Notes under the pieces: generated by a model
What the model saw: the letters and a program-made list of their open reading frames with translations, nothing else
What the model was told of the DNA's origin: nothing
Databases searched by the model: none
Part shown: piece after piece, positions 39,501 to 51,500 of the stretch
Numbering within the stretch: position 1 is the stretch's first letter
Layout of the letters: every line of letters begins with the position of its first letter
Assembly: GCA_963377175.1 (NCBI GenBank)
Contig: CAUJNA010002113.1
Span: 1-64,000 of the forward strand
Direction of reading: 5' to 3'
DNA length: 64,000 nucleotides
DNA from: Effrenium voratum
Taxonomy: Eukaryota; Sar; Dinophyceae; Suessiales; Symbiodiniaceae
Made by a program: the position numbers and the translations under genes

Positions 39501-42500
39501 GCTACAGGCGGTTGGGCGGCGCTCCCGGCTCCTTGTTCTTCTTCTTCTTTTCTTGCTCCAGGTTGCATGTTGTCTTCTGGCGCCCACCACGCTGTCACCC
39601 CTTCGAGGGAGGGGGGGGTGGCCACTCAGAAACAAAGAGCGCAGCCTGCCGCTCCCGAACCGCACATCCTGCGCAGGGGCGCCGGCGCCTGCGAGGAGCA
39701 GGGCGGCCGTGGCTGTTGGAGCGGGAGCGCTCGCGAGCAGCCGGCTGCAGGCGCATGGCCGGCGGCGGCGGGGAGCGGGCCGAAGAGGTGAAGGAGGAGG
39801 GCGAGTCACCCGTGGGAGCCTGCAAACCTCCCCTACCCAGAAAACGCCGGCTCCATCAGTTCCATGCACCTACCTGGCGCGCCCGACGAGGCAGGACCCT
39901 AGGTTCGTGGTAAGGGGGAAACACGAAAACGCTTGCACACAACGGGGCACCAGAACCGCAGAAACCAAGCGACGGCCTTGAGAAGGACCTTTTCAGCCAA
40001 ATAGCTACGCAAGGTCGTTGACGGGCAACCGCAAGGTGGCACGCATGCACATGTCAAGTTGTCAGTGGCTTGGTTTAGGGTGGGCTTAGATTTGATGGTG
40101 GCTTGGGTTAGGCTAGGCTTTTCTAGGGTTGGCTCAGCGGTGGGTACGATGACTTGGGGTGGCTTTAGTGGTTGTAGGTGGATTTAGGGTTGGTGTCAAG
40201 GGTGGGTTTAGGGTGGATTTCGGGTGGGTTTACTTTGGTTGGGGTGGGTCTAGGGTTGGTGGTTAAAGGGTGGTTTCGGGTAGATTTAGGGCGGGTTTAG
40301 ATTGGCTTAAGGTGGGCTTAGGGCTAGGGTTAGCTTAGGGTTGGTTTAGGGTGGGGTTAGGGTTAGTTTTGGTTCAGGGTGGGTTTCGGGTACATTTAGG
40401 GAGGGTTTAGGCCGCCCAGGGCTGATTCCGAGTTTTTGGGGTTGGTTTAGGTTTAAGTTGGGTTTAGGTGAGTTCAAGATGGAAGGTTGGCTCAGAATGG
40501 TTTGGGGGGGGGGGGTTAGGGTAAATCTGTTTGGGTTTAGCTCAGGCTGAGTTTGGTTTCGGGTGGGTGCACCTTGGGTTAGGAATAGGTTTAGGTGGGT
40601 GGGGTGGGTTGGATCGGGTTTAGGGTGGGTTTTCGGTTAGTTTAGGGTAGACTGGTTTCAAGGTAGAATGGGATATGGTGGGTTTAGGGTGGGATTTAGC
40701 TTTGGTTTCGGGCTCGTGTTGGTGGGTTTAGGGTGGGTCTAGATGCTTGCCGGATTGCTTGCCGGATGGCTTGTTTGCTTGCTTGCCTGCCTGCCTGCCT
40801 GCTTGCTTGCTTGCTTGCTTGCTTGCTGGAAAATGAGAGTGGATAACAACAAATGGAAAAAACGTTAGACGGTCGGAAACAGCTCCCCGTAAAAAGGTAG
40901 CGCTTGAAACCGTGTCCTTCAAGCTGGTGTGAACACAACGCTCGCTTTTCATGGGCGAATGAATCGAAACGATTTTACCCTCCACGTGGCAGTTACGTAC
41001 TGGTTGTAGTCTACCCCAGTTTGCCCTTGCGTCCGGCTGCTGTGGTGGCAACCTACCACCAAAAAAACAGGGCATAAGCCCTCCCCTAGCCATACACCTT
41101 CACTTGCCAATGGAAGACCACGGGAAATCGAGATCGAAGGGCCCCCTTTCACGTGGACCGGACCCGTCAAACACATTCAAAGCAGGGATGTGCCCGAGCC
41201 CAAAAAGGTGAAACACGCAGCTCCTTTGGAAGAAATGAATCCCCACCAAGGGAGGGCCAATGAGATGAATCGCCAATGATCCCCATCATGAAAATGTCTC
41301 AACGAGGGCCTACAAAATCTTCACCAACGCGAATCCGTTTCTGGGCCGGGGCGCGAGGCCAAGACCCGTGCGCTCTTCAAGGTCTCGTGGTGGTCAGCCC
41401 CCAACTTCTGGACTCGCAGCCTCGGTGCGATCTTGGCAAGGCCTCAAGGCCCAAACAGAGACCCTCCGAAAAACGAGGAACAAGGCTTCACCGGAGCCCT
41501 GGGCTAGGCTCACAACCCATGCTTTACAGGGTTTCCTGAAAGGACCACTTGCTCTACAAGGGAAATCCTCTGACCCAACTGGACGGGGTGATTCTTCGCC
41601 ACATGGTAGGGGAATAGTGCCGCCCATACCTTCCCGCAGGGCTTTTGGTTGAACCATTTGCTGAAGTCCGCTGGCGACGAAAACACCAAGCACGATTCCG
41701 GCAGAGATAGATTCCAACGTTCAAGACCAAGAGGGCAACATCAAAATTGCGAAAACATACTCCAAAAAAACACATGAAAGCACCAACAGCGGAATCTACC
41801 AAAAACAAACTAGATGGACCAAACACCCATTATGCAACCGAAAACAAATGAAAGAACATGGCACCAACAGGGGAGCATACAAGAAAACTAGATGGACCAA
41901 AAGCCCATTCTGAAACGCGCATGGAAGTTCTTGTTGACGTCGGCCGCAGCTCATCCCACTGGTCAGCCAGGGCACTCCAGCGCCCTGCGCTGCATCTGCT
42001 CCGCCTCCTTCAGGGAGCCGGTGGCCAGCAACAAGGCGGCCAAGGTGTCCAGGCTGCTCAGCGTATCCTCAGCCAAACCCCGCCGAGCGCTTGGGCTGGA
42101 AAATGGATTATGGCGGAAACATATATCCAAGTGATAGATTCCAAGGCAAAAAATGGATGGCCCTGGCCCTGGTTCTGAAAGTTGATGTCATATCCCACGC
42201 CAAACCGATCGTATCCTTGGCCAAACACCCATTTTTCCAACCAAAAGGACATCTTTGGTCATCATAGGCAGGTTTTCTGTTGGTGTTGAAGTCGGCATCT
42301 ATCACCGGATCTATTTGTCCCCCAGCGCCAAACCATTTTTTCCCGACCCAAAGGGAGGAACTCCAAAGCGATTCGTTGGGGCACTGGAAGATGGGTATGG
42401 TTCACGACCTCCAGTTGTTTTTTCGCCTAGAAAAAATATATATCCAGTAGTGTTATATTCCAATCTCAAAACCAACAGGGAAAAATAAAACATATTCTTC

Positions 42501-45500
42501 AGCAAATGGAAGACAACCAAGCCAGGAATCGCCATCCATTTTCGATCACAACCAACAAGTTGACACCCATGATCCGCAAAAGAGGAGTTCAGTCTCCGCC
42601 CCTGGTTCCGCGCAAACGTCCCCCAAAAGGTTTGCAAGGTCTCAAAGCTCCCGAACCATGAACTCCAAGTGCCGGAGATTTCTGGAATGCCAGCAGGAAG
42701 TTCAGGGTGTGAAATGTTCCTGGAAGAAGTGTCAAACCCTCCTGATTTCTTGGGAAATGATCGAAACTCAACGAACCGGGCCTTGGCCAAACAGCAAAGT
42801 GGGGCCCGCTTTCCCTTTGGTTTCAATTGAAAACCAAGCCCACCAAAAAACAGCACCCAACTGGGCCAATTCGGAAAGCCGAGCTGCCCAGTGGTCGGGC
42901 CCCAGCACGCGCTCGCGCGCCTCCAGCACTTTGCGGCGGGACTTCAGGGCCTCGCCGGGAGGCCCGCGGGGGGGTTCTCCAAAGCAGTCCTCAACAAAAC
43001 ACAAAACCAGACCAGCACTCCCCCAACAACTGTTTTTTGGACAGTACTTGGGATTTTGGAGATGGGCAACAGTAGTGTTTTTTGTTTGTTTTTCTTTTTG
43101 CGGGGAGTGGAGTGGAGTGGAGCGGAGCGGAGCGGAGCGGAGTGGAAGGGGGGGGGCTGTGCTGGTACGAAGGCAAAGTTTTTTACAGGGGAAATGGGTG
43201 TCTCTTTAATTGATGGCACCCTTTTGGGTTTGGTTTTGACAGGGCGACCAACAGCACACACCCGTTTGGAAGGTTTCCCGATTTTTGACGACCCCAAATG
43301 AACGAAAATGATACCCCCAATAAAGCACAAACAGGCAAAGGAAACGACCCATACTCAGGGTCCTCTGTTTCAAGTCACCCCTAACAGGTGATGCCTAAAT
43401 CAGGGGGACTTCTAGTTGGACCCCTGCCTCATAAAAGAAAGTTCTAGGGGACACTTCCCCATTCTTTCCGCTGATCCTTCTTTCCAGAAAACCATCGGAA
43501 CCCCAGGGGAACCAGCTGGTGTTCAAAAAGAACGATGGTTGAAAAGAATGGTTGCAATCAACCCCTAGAAAAGTTGCCCACCCAACGCCACGTAAAGAAT
43601 CAAACCCGCGGCAGTCGGCTGGGGGTTGTCTACCCTTCATCTCTCCGGGCTGCGGTTGAGGCTCGCTCCCCTCATCCCCTTCCCTGCGAAAATCCAAGGC
43701 CGTTCCCGTCAAAAACGTTCAACAAACGTGTGGTGTTTTTTTCCATTTGCGCAAGCCCCCGATATTTCCGGTAGTGATCGATTCCTAGAGCAAATGGCAA
43801 CCATCCCAAAACAAACCAATTCGCGCAGAAAGAAATCCCCACCTCGTCCACCTGGCCCTCCGCCTCCAAGGTGCCAGCCTGTGCACAGCGCCCAAAACCC
43901 CACGTCCGGTACAGGTTTGCATGGCGTGCCGCTTTTGAGAGGTACCCCTGCTTTGGTGGTTCCAAGGGAAAACCGAAAGGTTTGGGTGTCCCTACCAATG
44001 AAGCGTCTACCAAACTGCGGATGAGCTTGGCACGCGTTCAAACCACACCTGGCCCCTCCTTCTAGATATTCACTTCACGGCAACTGTGTATGCCCATGCG
44101 GACACACAAAAAAACAAGAAGAAAAGAAGGGCGCCCCTTTCCGGCGCCAATGATGTTCAAGAAGAAGCCCCATCCAAGCACAAGAGAAAACATGGACAAC
44201 AGAAACCACTGGGTTCTCGCAATCTTCCCAAGTCGCCCGGAACGCCGGAGCTATCTCAGCGAATCCAACCAAAATGTGCGACTTGATGGCGGTCTTTTGT
44301 GTAGATGTGCTCACAATACAAAACTGTGCTTATTGTTTTTGGAAATAGTTAGTCACACCTAACAAAGAAAATATAGACTCCCTGTAATGTGTTCATTTTT
44401 CAAAAGTGTCTCAACTGTGGAATAATGTGTCAAAAGAGATCCCAGATCCCAGATCGCCCGAGCTGCTAGGTAGTCCTCTGCCGTAATGGTGTCCGGGTGG
44501 TCGATGCCAAAGTCCTGCGTGGTTTTGGTTGGGGCCGCTAGATGTCCAGGCCTAAAGTCATAAGTGGTAGGGGGCCTTTAGATATCATTGTTGGCTGGTG
44601 TTCTCAAACATGGTGATGTAAACTTAAACCATTGATGTAAACTTAAACCATACTAGAGACACGTCCTTCCCAAAGATAAATGCTAAAGTCAAAAGTTAAG
44701 GGAAAAGCAACAATTCCCTGACAGAAGTGAGCGCCATCCGACCTCTCCTGACATCTTGCAAGGAACCGACTTTGGGGAACGGAAAGAACCTACCTAGGAC
44801 TCTGCAGCTCTGCTGGACCTGGACGAACTGTGATAAACTTGTCCCAAGGAAACCCTCTTCGCCGGAAAAGCCTACCCAGGATGAGTCAACCCTGGTTGAT
44901 TCATGGGGGCGTGTCCCGTGATTTGGGCGGAATCCTCCCACGTTTCGGTGGAAGCGATTCCCCATCCACTGGCCAGAAAAAGCAAACACACTTTGGGCGA
45001 ACCAAGAAGCGTGGAAGTTGGGATAGAAACAACCTTGTCAGGAAACATCCCCCTAAAAAAGCATCCTCGAAAACAAAACGCCCAAGCATGCATGGTCGGT
45101 TGACTGTTGAGTTAACCGATTCAGCTCAAAACTGGGCTTCCCTCGAATCCCCGCCACAGCTTAACTTCAGTAAGTGGAAACCCCCCACCTTTCACCGCCT
45201 CAAAACCTAAGAACACCCTTTCCGGAACCGGACGGCTGATAAAAACCGCCCAGACAAATGCCAAGGGGTACCATGGACCGAAGTCGGAGGAGACGAAGCC
45301 GCGGGCCTTCTTAAAGCGCCCCATGACCTCGCGGCACAGGCCCAGGGCCTCCTTGTGCTGATGCTTGGCCTCTCGAGTGCCGACTCCCCGGCGCCTTCCT
45401 TGCGGAAACGGTGTGGCTCGGGGTCCTAAAGCGACCTGCGGTTTAAGGGGCGCCCAAAAATGACACCAGGCTGTCAGGTGCTACCAAAAGAGGGTCTAGA

Positions 45501-48500
45501 GAATTTGGAATTGGAGAGGCCGAAATACACCGTACTCTGAGGGCCCAAATCCTTGGGCCGCTAACCATGAATGGTGGTAACCCCCTCAGGGCACCGCCAA
45601 AGAAGCGAGCTTACTCATTACTAGTAGTATCTGGTTAGTGGTTGGAAGCTAGGTCCTCCAGTAGAGAGGTTAGAATACGGGTACTCTTTTTCTGTAGTCT
45701 ATTTTGGTAGGGGAACCCTCCCCCAAGGAGCCTTTTGGTGTCCCTTTGAGAAACTTGTAGATTTGTTGGTTTTCTTCAGCATCCAGTGAACCGTGTTCAC
45801 CCAATAGTAATATTATTGGGGGCATTCCCCCCAAAAGTGATGAGTCCCCACTGAGAAGGAGACCCCCCGCCCCCTATTAGTCAACCAGCGGACTAGGAAT
45901 CCAGGGTTTCCCTCAGGCCCGTTTTCAGCTTCCCTCTGTTTATTAACTTACCGGTTTCGAGATTAGGTGGTGGCTTCCCATTGAATTGCCCTCAAGAACA
46001 AAGAGGTTCACAACCAAGACACACCTGAGATAGGGGTGTGGCTGCTTTTAGGGTTCCCTTTTTGGAGTCATGTTGAAAGAGAACCCACTTCAAGAGTTCC
46101 CCCCGGTTAGCCTGCAGCATGGCAGCGAAGTGCAGCACGCTGCGCAAGGTGTCCGGGTGGTCTGCCCCGAGCTTGCTCCTGTGACCCGACGCCAACAACT
46201 TCCATTTGCCTTTTGGCCCCTGGAACAAAATATATTTCCAGTAGTGATAGATTCCCTTGAAAACCAGCAAGGGATTTTAAAAAAAAATGGCAGCAACAAA
46301 CTGAGGGAGGGAACTTCTGGTCCACAACAAACTGAGGGAGGGAACCTCTGGTCCTCTGGTCGGTATGTGGCGAAACCAGCGCACAGAAAGGGGGAAAGGG
46401 TGAAAACGAATGGAAACCACTTCTCTCTCCGGTTGACTGTCCACCTTTCTTCCCGAAAAAAAAAAGACCCGTTATTGGTAGCTTGCCCTTTTCACTGGGC
46501 CCCGAACCCATGGCAACGAATGACAACCAAAGCGGCAGGTTGGCAAACCGATTGGAACCCTGTTATGTCGATGATTCCATTCTCCGTGAGGCACTCAGCG
46601 AACAAAAAAAAATAAGCTCAGGCGATATCCCCAACAGCACCACACCCTCCCAGAATCGAATCCTCGCGGAACGCACCGCGACCGGTTTTGCTGAGGATGC
46701 CGTGTTGTAACTTTGTAAAGCAAACCTAAGAGTGACAGCGCAATCGCGCCCTGATCATCTGATCGGGGCCCGACGGTGCAATCGGGGCCCGAGCGGGGCC
46801 CGACGGCGCAATCGGGCCCCGACCGGGGCGCGATGTGTCCCGTGGTGCAAGCGGGCTGCCACCAACCCCAGCCACATAGTTTTGCTCAACGCCGGTTTTG
46901 TGTATCCAGCAAAACTAGGCCATGCCAGCTTGGTACCGGCGCAATCGGGGCCCGACGGCGCAATCGGGGCCCGATCGGGGCCCGACGGTGCAATCGCGGG
47001 CCCCGATCGGGGCCCGACGGTGCAATCGGGGCCCGACGCCGCAGTCGGGCCCCGACCGGGGCGCGATGTGTCCCGTGGTGCAAGCGGGCTGCCACCAACC
47101 CCAGCCACATATTATAGCTCAACGCCGGTTTTTGGTATCTAGCAAAACTGGCCATGCCAGCCTGTGGTACAGTTGACGCGGCCCGACTGAGTCCGGCCCC
47201 GATCGGGGCCCGACGGCGCAATCGGGCCGGATCGGGCCCCGACGGTGCAATCGGGCCCCGACGGCGCATTGCCCGACCTGTGCCCGGTGAACCTCGCACA
47301 CTTTCCTCAGGGCTGCCCCATAGCCTTTGCAGAACCTGGTGGAAACCTCGTGGGGCGTTTTTGGACCCCAAAGCCTAAGCCATACTGAGTAATGCCAAGC
47401 ATTTACTCTGCTGCACAGTGAGAGTCCCGCAGCAACGTGATTTGATTTGCAACAAAGCCAACACTTCGGGCCGCACTGCCTGAAGAAGTGAGCAAGTGAC
47501 AAAACATTGAAAGTGTGCTGAGAACCATGAACTTCGGTTTTGCTTAGTGTTCCGCCCATGAGCAAGGCGATCTTCTGAGCAAACGACGGGCGCACGACAT
47601 ATTGTTTTTCTTTAGGGCAAACCATGGAACCTTGCGAAACCTTTGTGGAACCTTTTGGTGCCTTGTGGAACCCTTGTGAGGGGAAGGGGCGCGAGTCAGC
47701 TTAGTCAGCTTTGGGGGGGTGTGCAGCGCGAAGGGGAAGGGGCGCGAGTCAGCTTAGTCAGCTTTGGGGGGGGTGTGAAGGGGAAGGGGCGCGAGTCAGC
47801 TTAGTCAGCTTTGGGGGGGCGCAAAGAGGAAGGGGCGCGAGTCGTTCCAGCATGGCTTTACCAGGTTCTGCGAGGGTGGTTTGCCCTGCGGGGTGGTCCG
47901 GGGTGGTTTGATGTTCCGCCAGTGTTCCACCAGTGTTCCACCAGGTTCTGCGAGGGCTGCAGGGTGGTCCGGGGTGGTTTTGAGAAGGTTCCACAAGGGT
48001 TCCGCCAAAGGTTCCACCATTGTTGCACCAGGTTCAGAGTTCCGCCCTTGCAGGACCTGGTGGAACCCTGTGTGGAACCCTCGTCTCGTGGAACCTTACA
48101 TCAAACCTCGCAATTCTACCCTGGTAAAACCTTGCCTCAAACCACCCCGGACCACCCCGCAGCCCTCGCAGAACCTTGGAACGCTGGTGGAACTTTCGTG
48201 GAACCTTCCCTCAATCCACCCCAGACCATCCCGCAGCCCTACCCTGTGTGGAACCCTCGTCTCGTGGAACCTTACATCAAACCACCCCGGACCACCTTGC
48301 AGAACCTGGTGGAACCTTGCCTCAAACCACCCGGGACCACCCCGCAGCCCTCGCAGAACCTGGTGGAACGCTGGTGGAACTTTCGTGGAACCTTACCTCA
48401 AACCACCCCAGACTATCGCAGGACCCCTGTGTGGAACCCTCGTCTCGTGGAACCTTACATCAAACCACCACCTCGCAGAACCTGGTAGAACCCTGGTGGA

Positions 48501-51500
48501 ACCTTGTCTCAAACCACCCCGGATCACGCAGAACCTGGTGGAACCCTGGTGGAACCCTGGTGGAACCCTGGTGGAACCCTGGTGCAACCCTGGTGAACCT
48601 TGCCTCAAACCACCCCCCGCAGCCCTCGCAACCTGGTGGAACCCTGGTAGAACCCTGGTGGAACCCTGGTGGAACCCTGGTGGAACCTATTTCAAACCAC
48701 CCCGGACCACCCCGCAGCCCTCGCAGCACCTGGTAGAACTCTGGTGGAACCGTGGGGGAACCCTGGTAGAACCCTGGTGGAACCTTGCCTCAAACCACCC
48801 CGCAGCCCTCGCAGAACCTGGTGGAACCCTGGTGGAACCCTGGTGGAACCTATTTCAAACCACCCCGGACCACCCCGCAGCCCTCGCAGAACCTGGTGGA
48901 ACCCTGGTGGAACCCTTGTGGAACCTATTTCAAACCACCCCGGACCGCCCCGCAGCCCTCGCAGAACCTGGTGGAACCCTGGTGGAACCCTCGTGGAACC
49001 TATTTCAAACCACCCCGGACCACCCCGCAGCCCTCGCAGAACCTGGTGGAACCCTGGTGGAACCCTTGTGGAACCTATTTCAAACCACCCCGGACCACCC
49101 CGCAGCCCTCGCAGAACCTGGTGGAACTCTGGTGGAACCCTCGTGGAACCGTCGTGGAACCTTACCTCAGGGCTGCCCCGGACCACCCCGGACCCTATCT
49201 GGGCTGAGACCCCAAAGCTTTCAGCTGTTGGGGAATAACACCAAAAAAAATGGGGAAAAAAAAAAAAAAAAAACAGATTCCCCCCCCCCCAAAAAAAAAG
49301 CACATCTTAAGCCAATGGAAGTTTGGGGGTTCTCCTCGTCTTTACCCCTTGTGAAGAACGGGGCGTCCCCGCCTGAAGCCCTCGAGGGCCTGCCGCGTCA
49401 AAGGCTCCGCCTCCTTGTACCGGCCCATGGCCTCGAGATTTGCGGCCACAAAAGGGGTGCAACAGGGGCCCACGTACAATAGATCTCGTATGTCTGTGTA
49501 AATTAAAAAAAGATCTGTAGATATGTACACATGTATACATACATATTTGTACATATATATATATATATGTGCATATGTTTGTGTATATGTATATCTGTGT
49601 GCGTGTCTGTCATTAAGTTGGCCCAAAACAGGCAATGCTTCGTGTCTTATTTATCTATTATCATTGTGACGCTAGCAAGGAGCAAATGGACCCCGAACAA
49701 GAAGCAGGGCGAGAATGCCGGGAAGCAAGTGGCCTTTCCCCCCATCCCACGCATCAGGAAAGGCTCTTGGAGCCTTCCTGCTGGAAGTCCTTACATCCCT
49801 AGAAGATCTCCTGCGAACGATCGGCAAGATGGAACATCGGCCTTCGCACATGGACTGCACAGGACACCATTGCCCAATGTTCCCAAACTTTGCGTGGTAC
49901 TCACTTCCTGAACAGAGCCACACAGAAAAGGAAAACCAAACTTTCGTCTTCCACTAAACATGATTCCCAGTAAAATGGTCCAAACCCCAAAAGTTCAAGC
50001 CCACGAACCCAGGGAGTCTCAGGGCATGAATCAACTTTTTTCGGAACGGCTCTTGAGTTGCCTCCAACAAGGTCGCCAAGCTGTACACGGTCTGCAGCGT
50101 GTCCTGGTCACAAGCGGGTCGACAAAACAAAAAACGCTGTATGTTCTTGCAAGCAGATCTGGAAGCAGATCACTTGGTTGCTGTTGACCCCTCTGCAAAA
50201 AAAGAAGAAGTGAATCACTGTTTGTGGGTTCAATGGAAAACCCTTCATTTCCCAAAAAGTTAAAGTCTAACGATCCAACCCAATAGCAAAGATCAGGCCG
50301 AACGCAGATGTGCTCAGACAAGTGGAGATGGGAGCTTGCACGAAAACGAAGTACACGCCGAGAGGGAATTAAACTAGGTCCGCCAGTAGAGAGGTTAGAA
50401 TAAGTTGGTACCGGCTTTTTTCTGGAGTCTATTTCGTAGGGGAATCCTCCCCAACAAAAAGTTGGTCAAAGGGCACTACAAAGAAGGACCTAGCAAATCA
50501 AGGCATGAGCGCGGCACCCAAAAAGAGAACTTGGGGGGGGGGGTTGAAGGCCCTGAGGCAAGCCACCCAATTTGGGCAGGACTGATGAACTTAAGGAGCA
50601 TCAAAAACCGGACCATTCGGCACAAATCGAAGACGTGCTTGGTTGCAACTTTTTGTGGACAGGGCTTCCTTCAACTCACTCCCTGATTTCACGGACTTTA
50701 TTGTTTTTTGGGTTTGGACCATTTTGGTGGTAAACAACAAGTGCATATGTTTGTGCTTGGCCAATCTAGTCAGGAGGTGAGTCAAACTTAAGCCAAGTTT
50801 GAAGGGCGTCCCAGCACCCTCCCATTTTGTCCATGATTGGATCGAGGGTGAAACCTTTTCACTGGTCGGAAAGATGACGGTTCTCGTTCTTCACTGTTGA
50901 CTTTTCTAGGTCCTCCAGTAGAGAGGTTAGAATAAGAGCACCCCTTTTTCTGTAGTCCATTTGATCCCTCCCCCAAGAAAGGGAGAAAGGGCACTGGGGG
51001 ACCTAGTCTTTTTTCATTGGCTCGGTGGTGGCCACAGCCTGTTTGTCGCGTCCGCACTGCCGGGAGGTCCCGGCAGCGGTTTTCGGTTGTGGACAAGGTT
51101 CCTACAAGGCGATGCCTACAGCAACATACAAAAGAAAAGGACATGCCATCCGTTTTTTGGGCGGCCACCAAGAAAAACCGAAAGAGCCACGAGGGGGAAA
51201 AAAAGCCACTGAAAAAAAAAAAAAAACAACACACACGCCATTGCGCCATGGTCTTGTGTTGCCATAGCCCCAACCCCTGGGGTCCCCCTGAGGGGACATG
51301 GAGAAGCTGTCAATCTTTTCCCCCTCCTGGTGATCCGGTCCCAAGGTGTGCATGAAGCCCTCCAGCGCCCGGCGGTAGTAGTACTCCGCATCCGCGTACC
51401 TTGGGACCGGAAAGCGGGGGGGATGGGCGGGGGGGGCGGGGGGGATCTCTTCTGCGCGAGGGGGGTAGGTGGCGGGGGTTCCCGGTACATTTTTGGGTAA

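Noticed and set aside
39477..39913. Plus-strand open frames in the GC-rich block around w19
   Set aside because: Ala/Arg/Gly-rich shadows of a high-GC exon; the minus-strand reading connects both neighbours in phase.
47881..49482. 533-codon open frame on the plus strand
   Set aside because: It is the translation of the 75-bp/12-bp minisatellite, runs against the TPR gene and shows only repeated [16 protein letters not shown] motifs; the opposite strand is open too.
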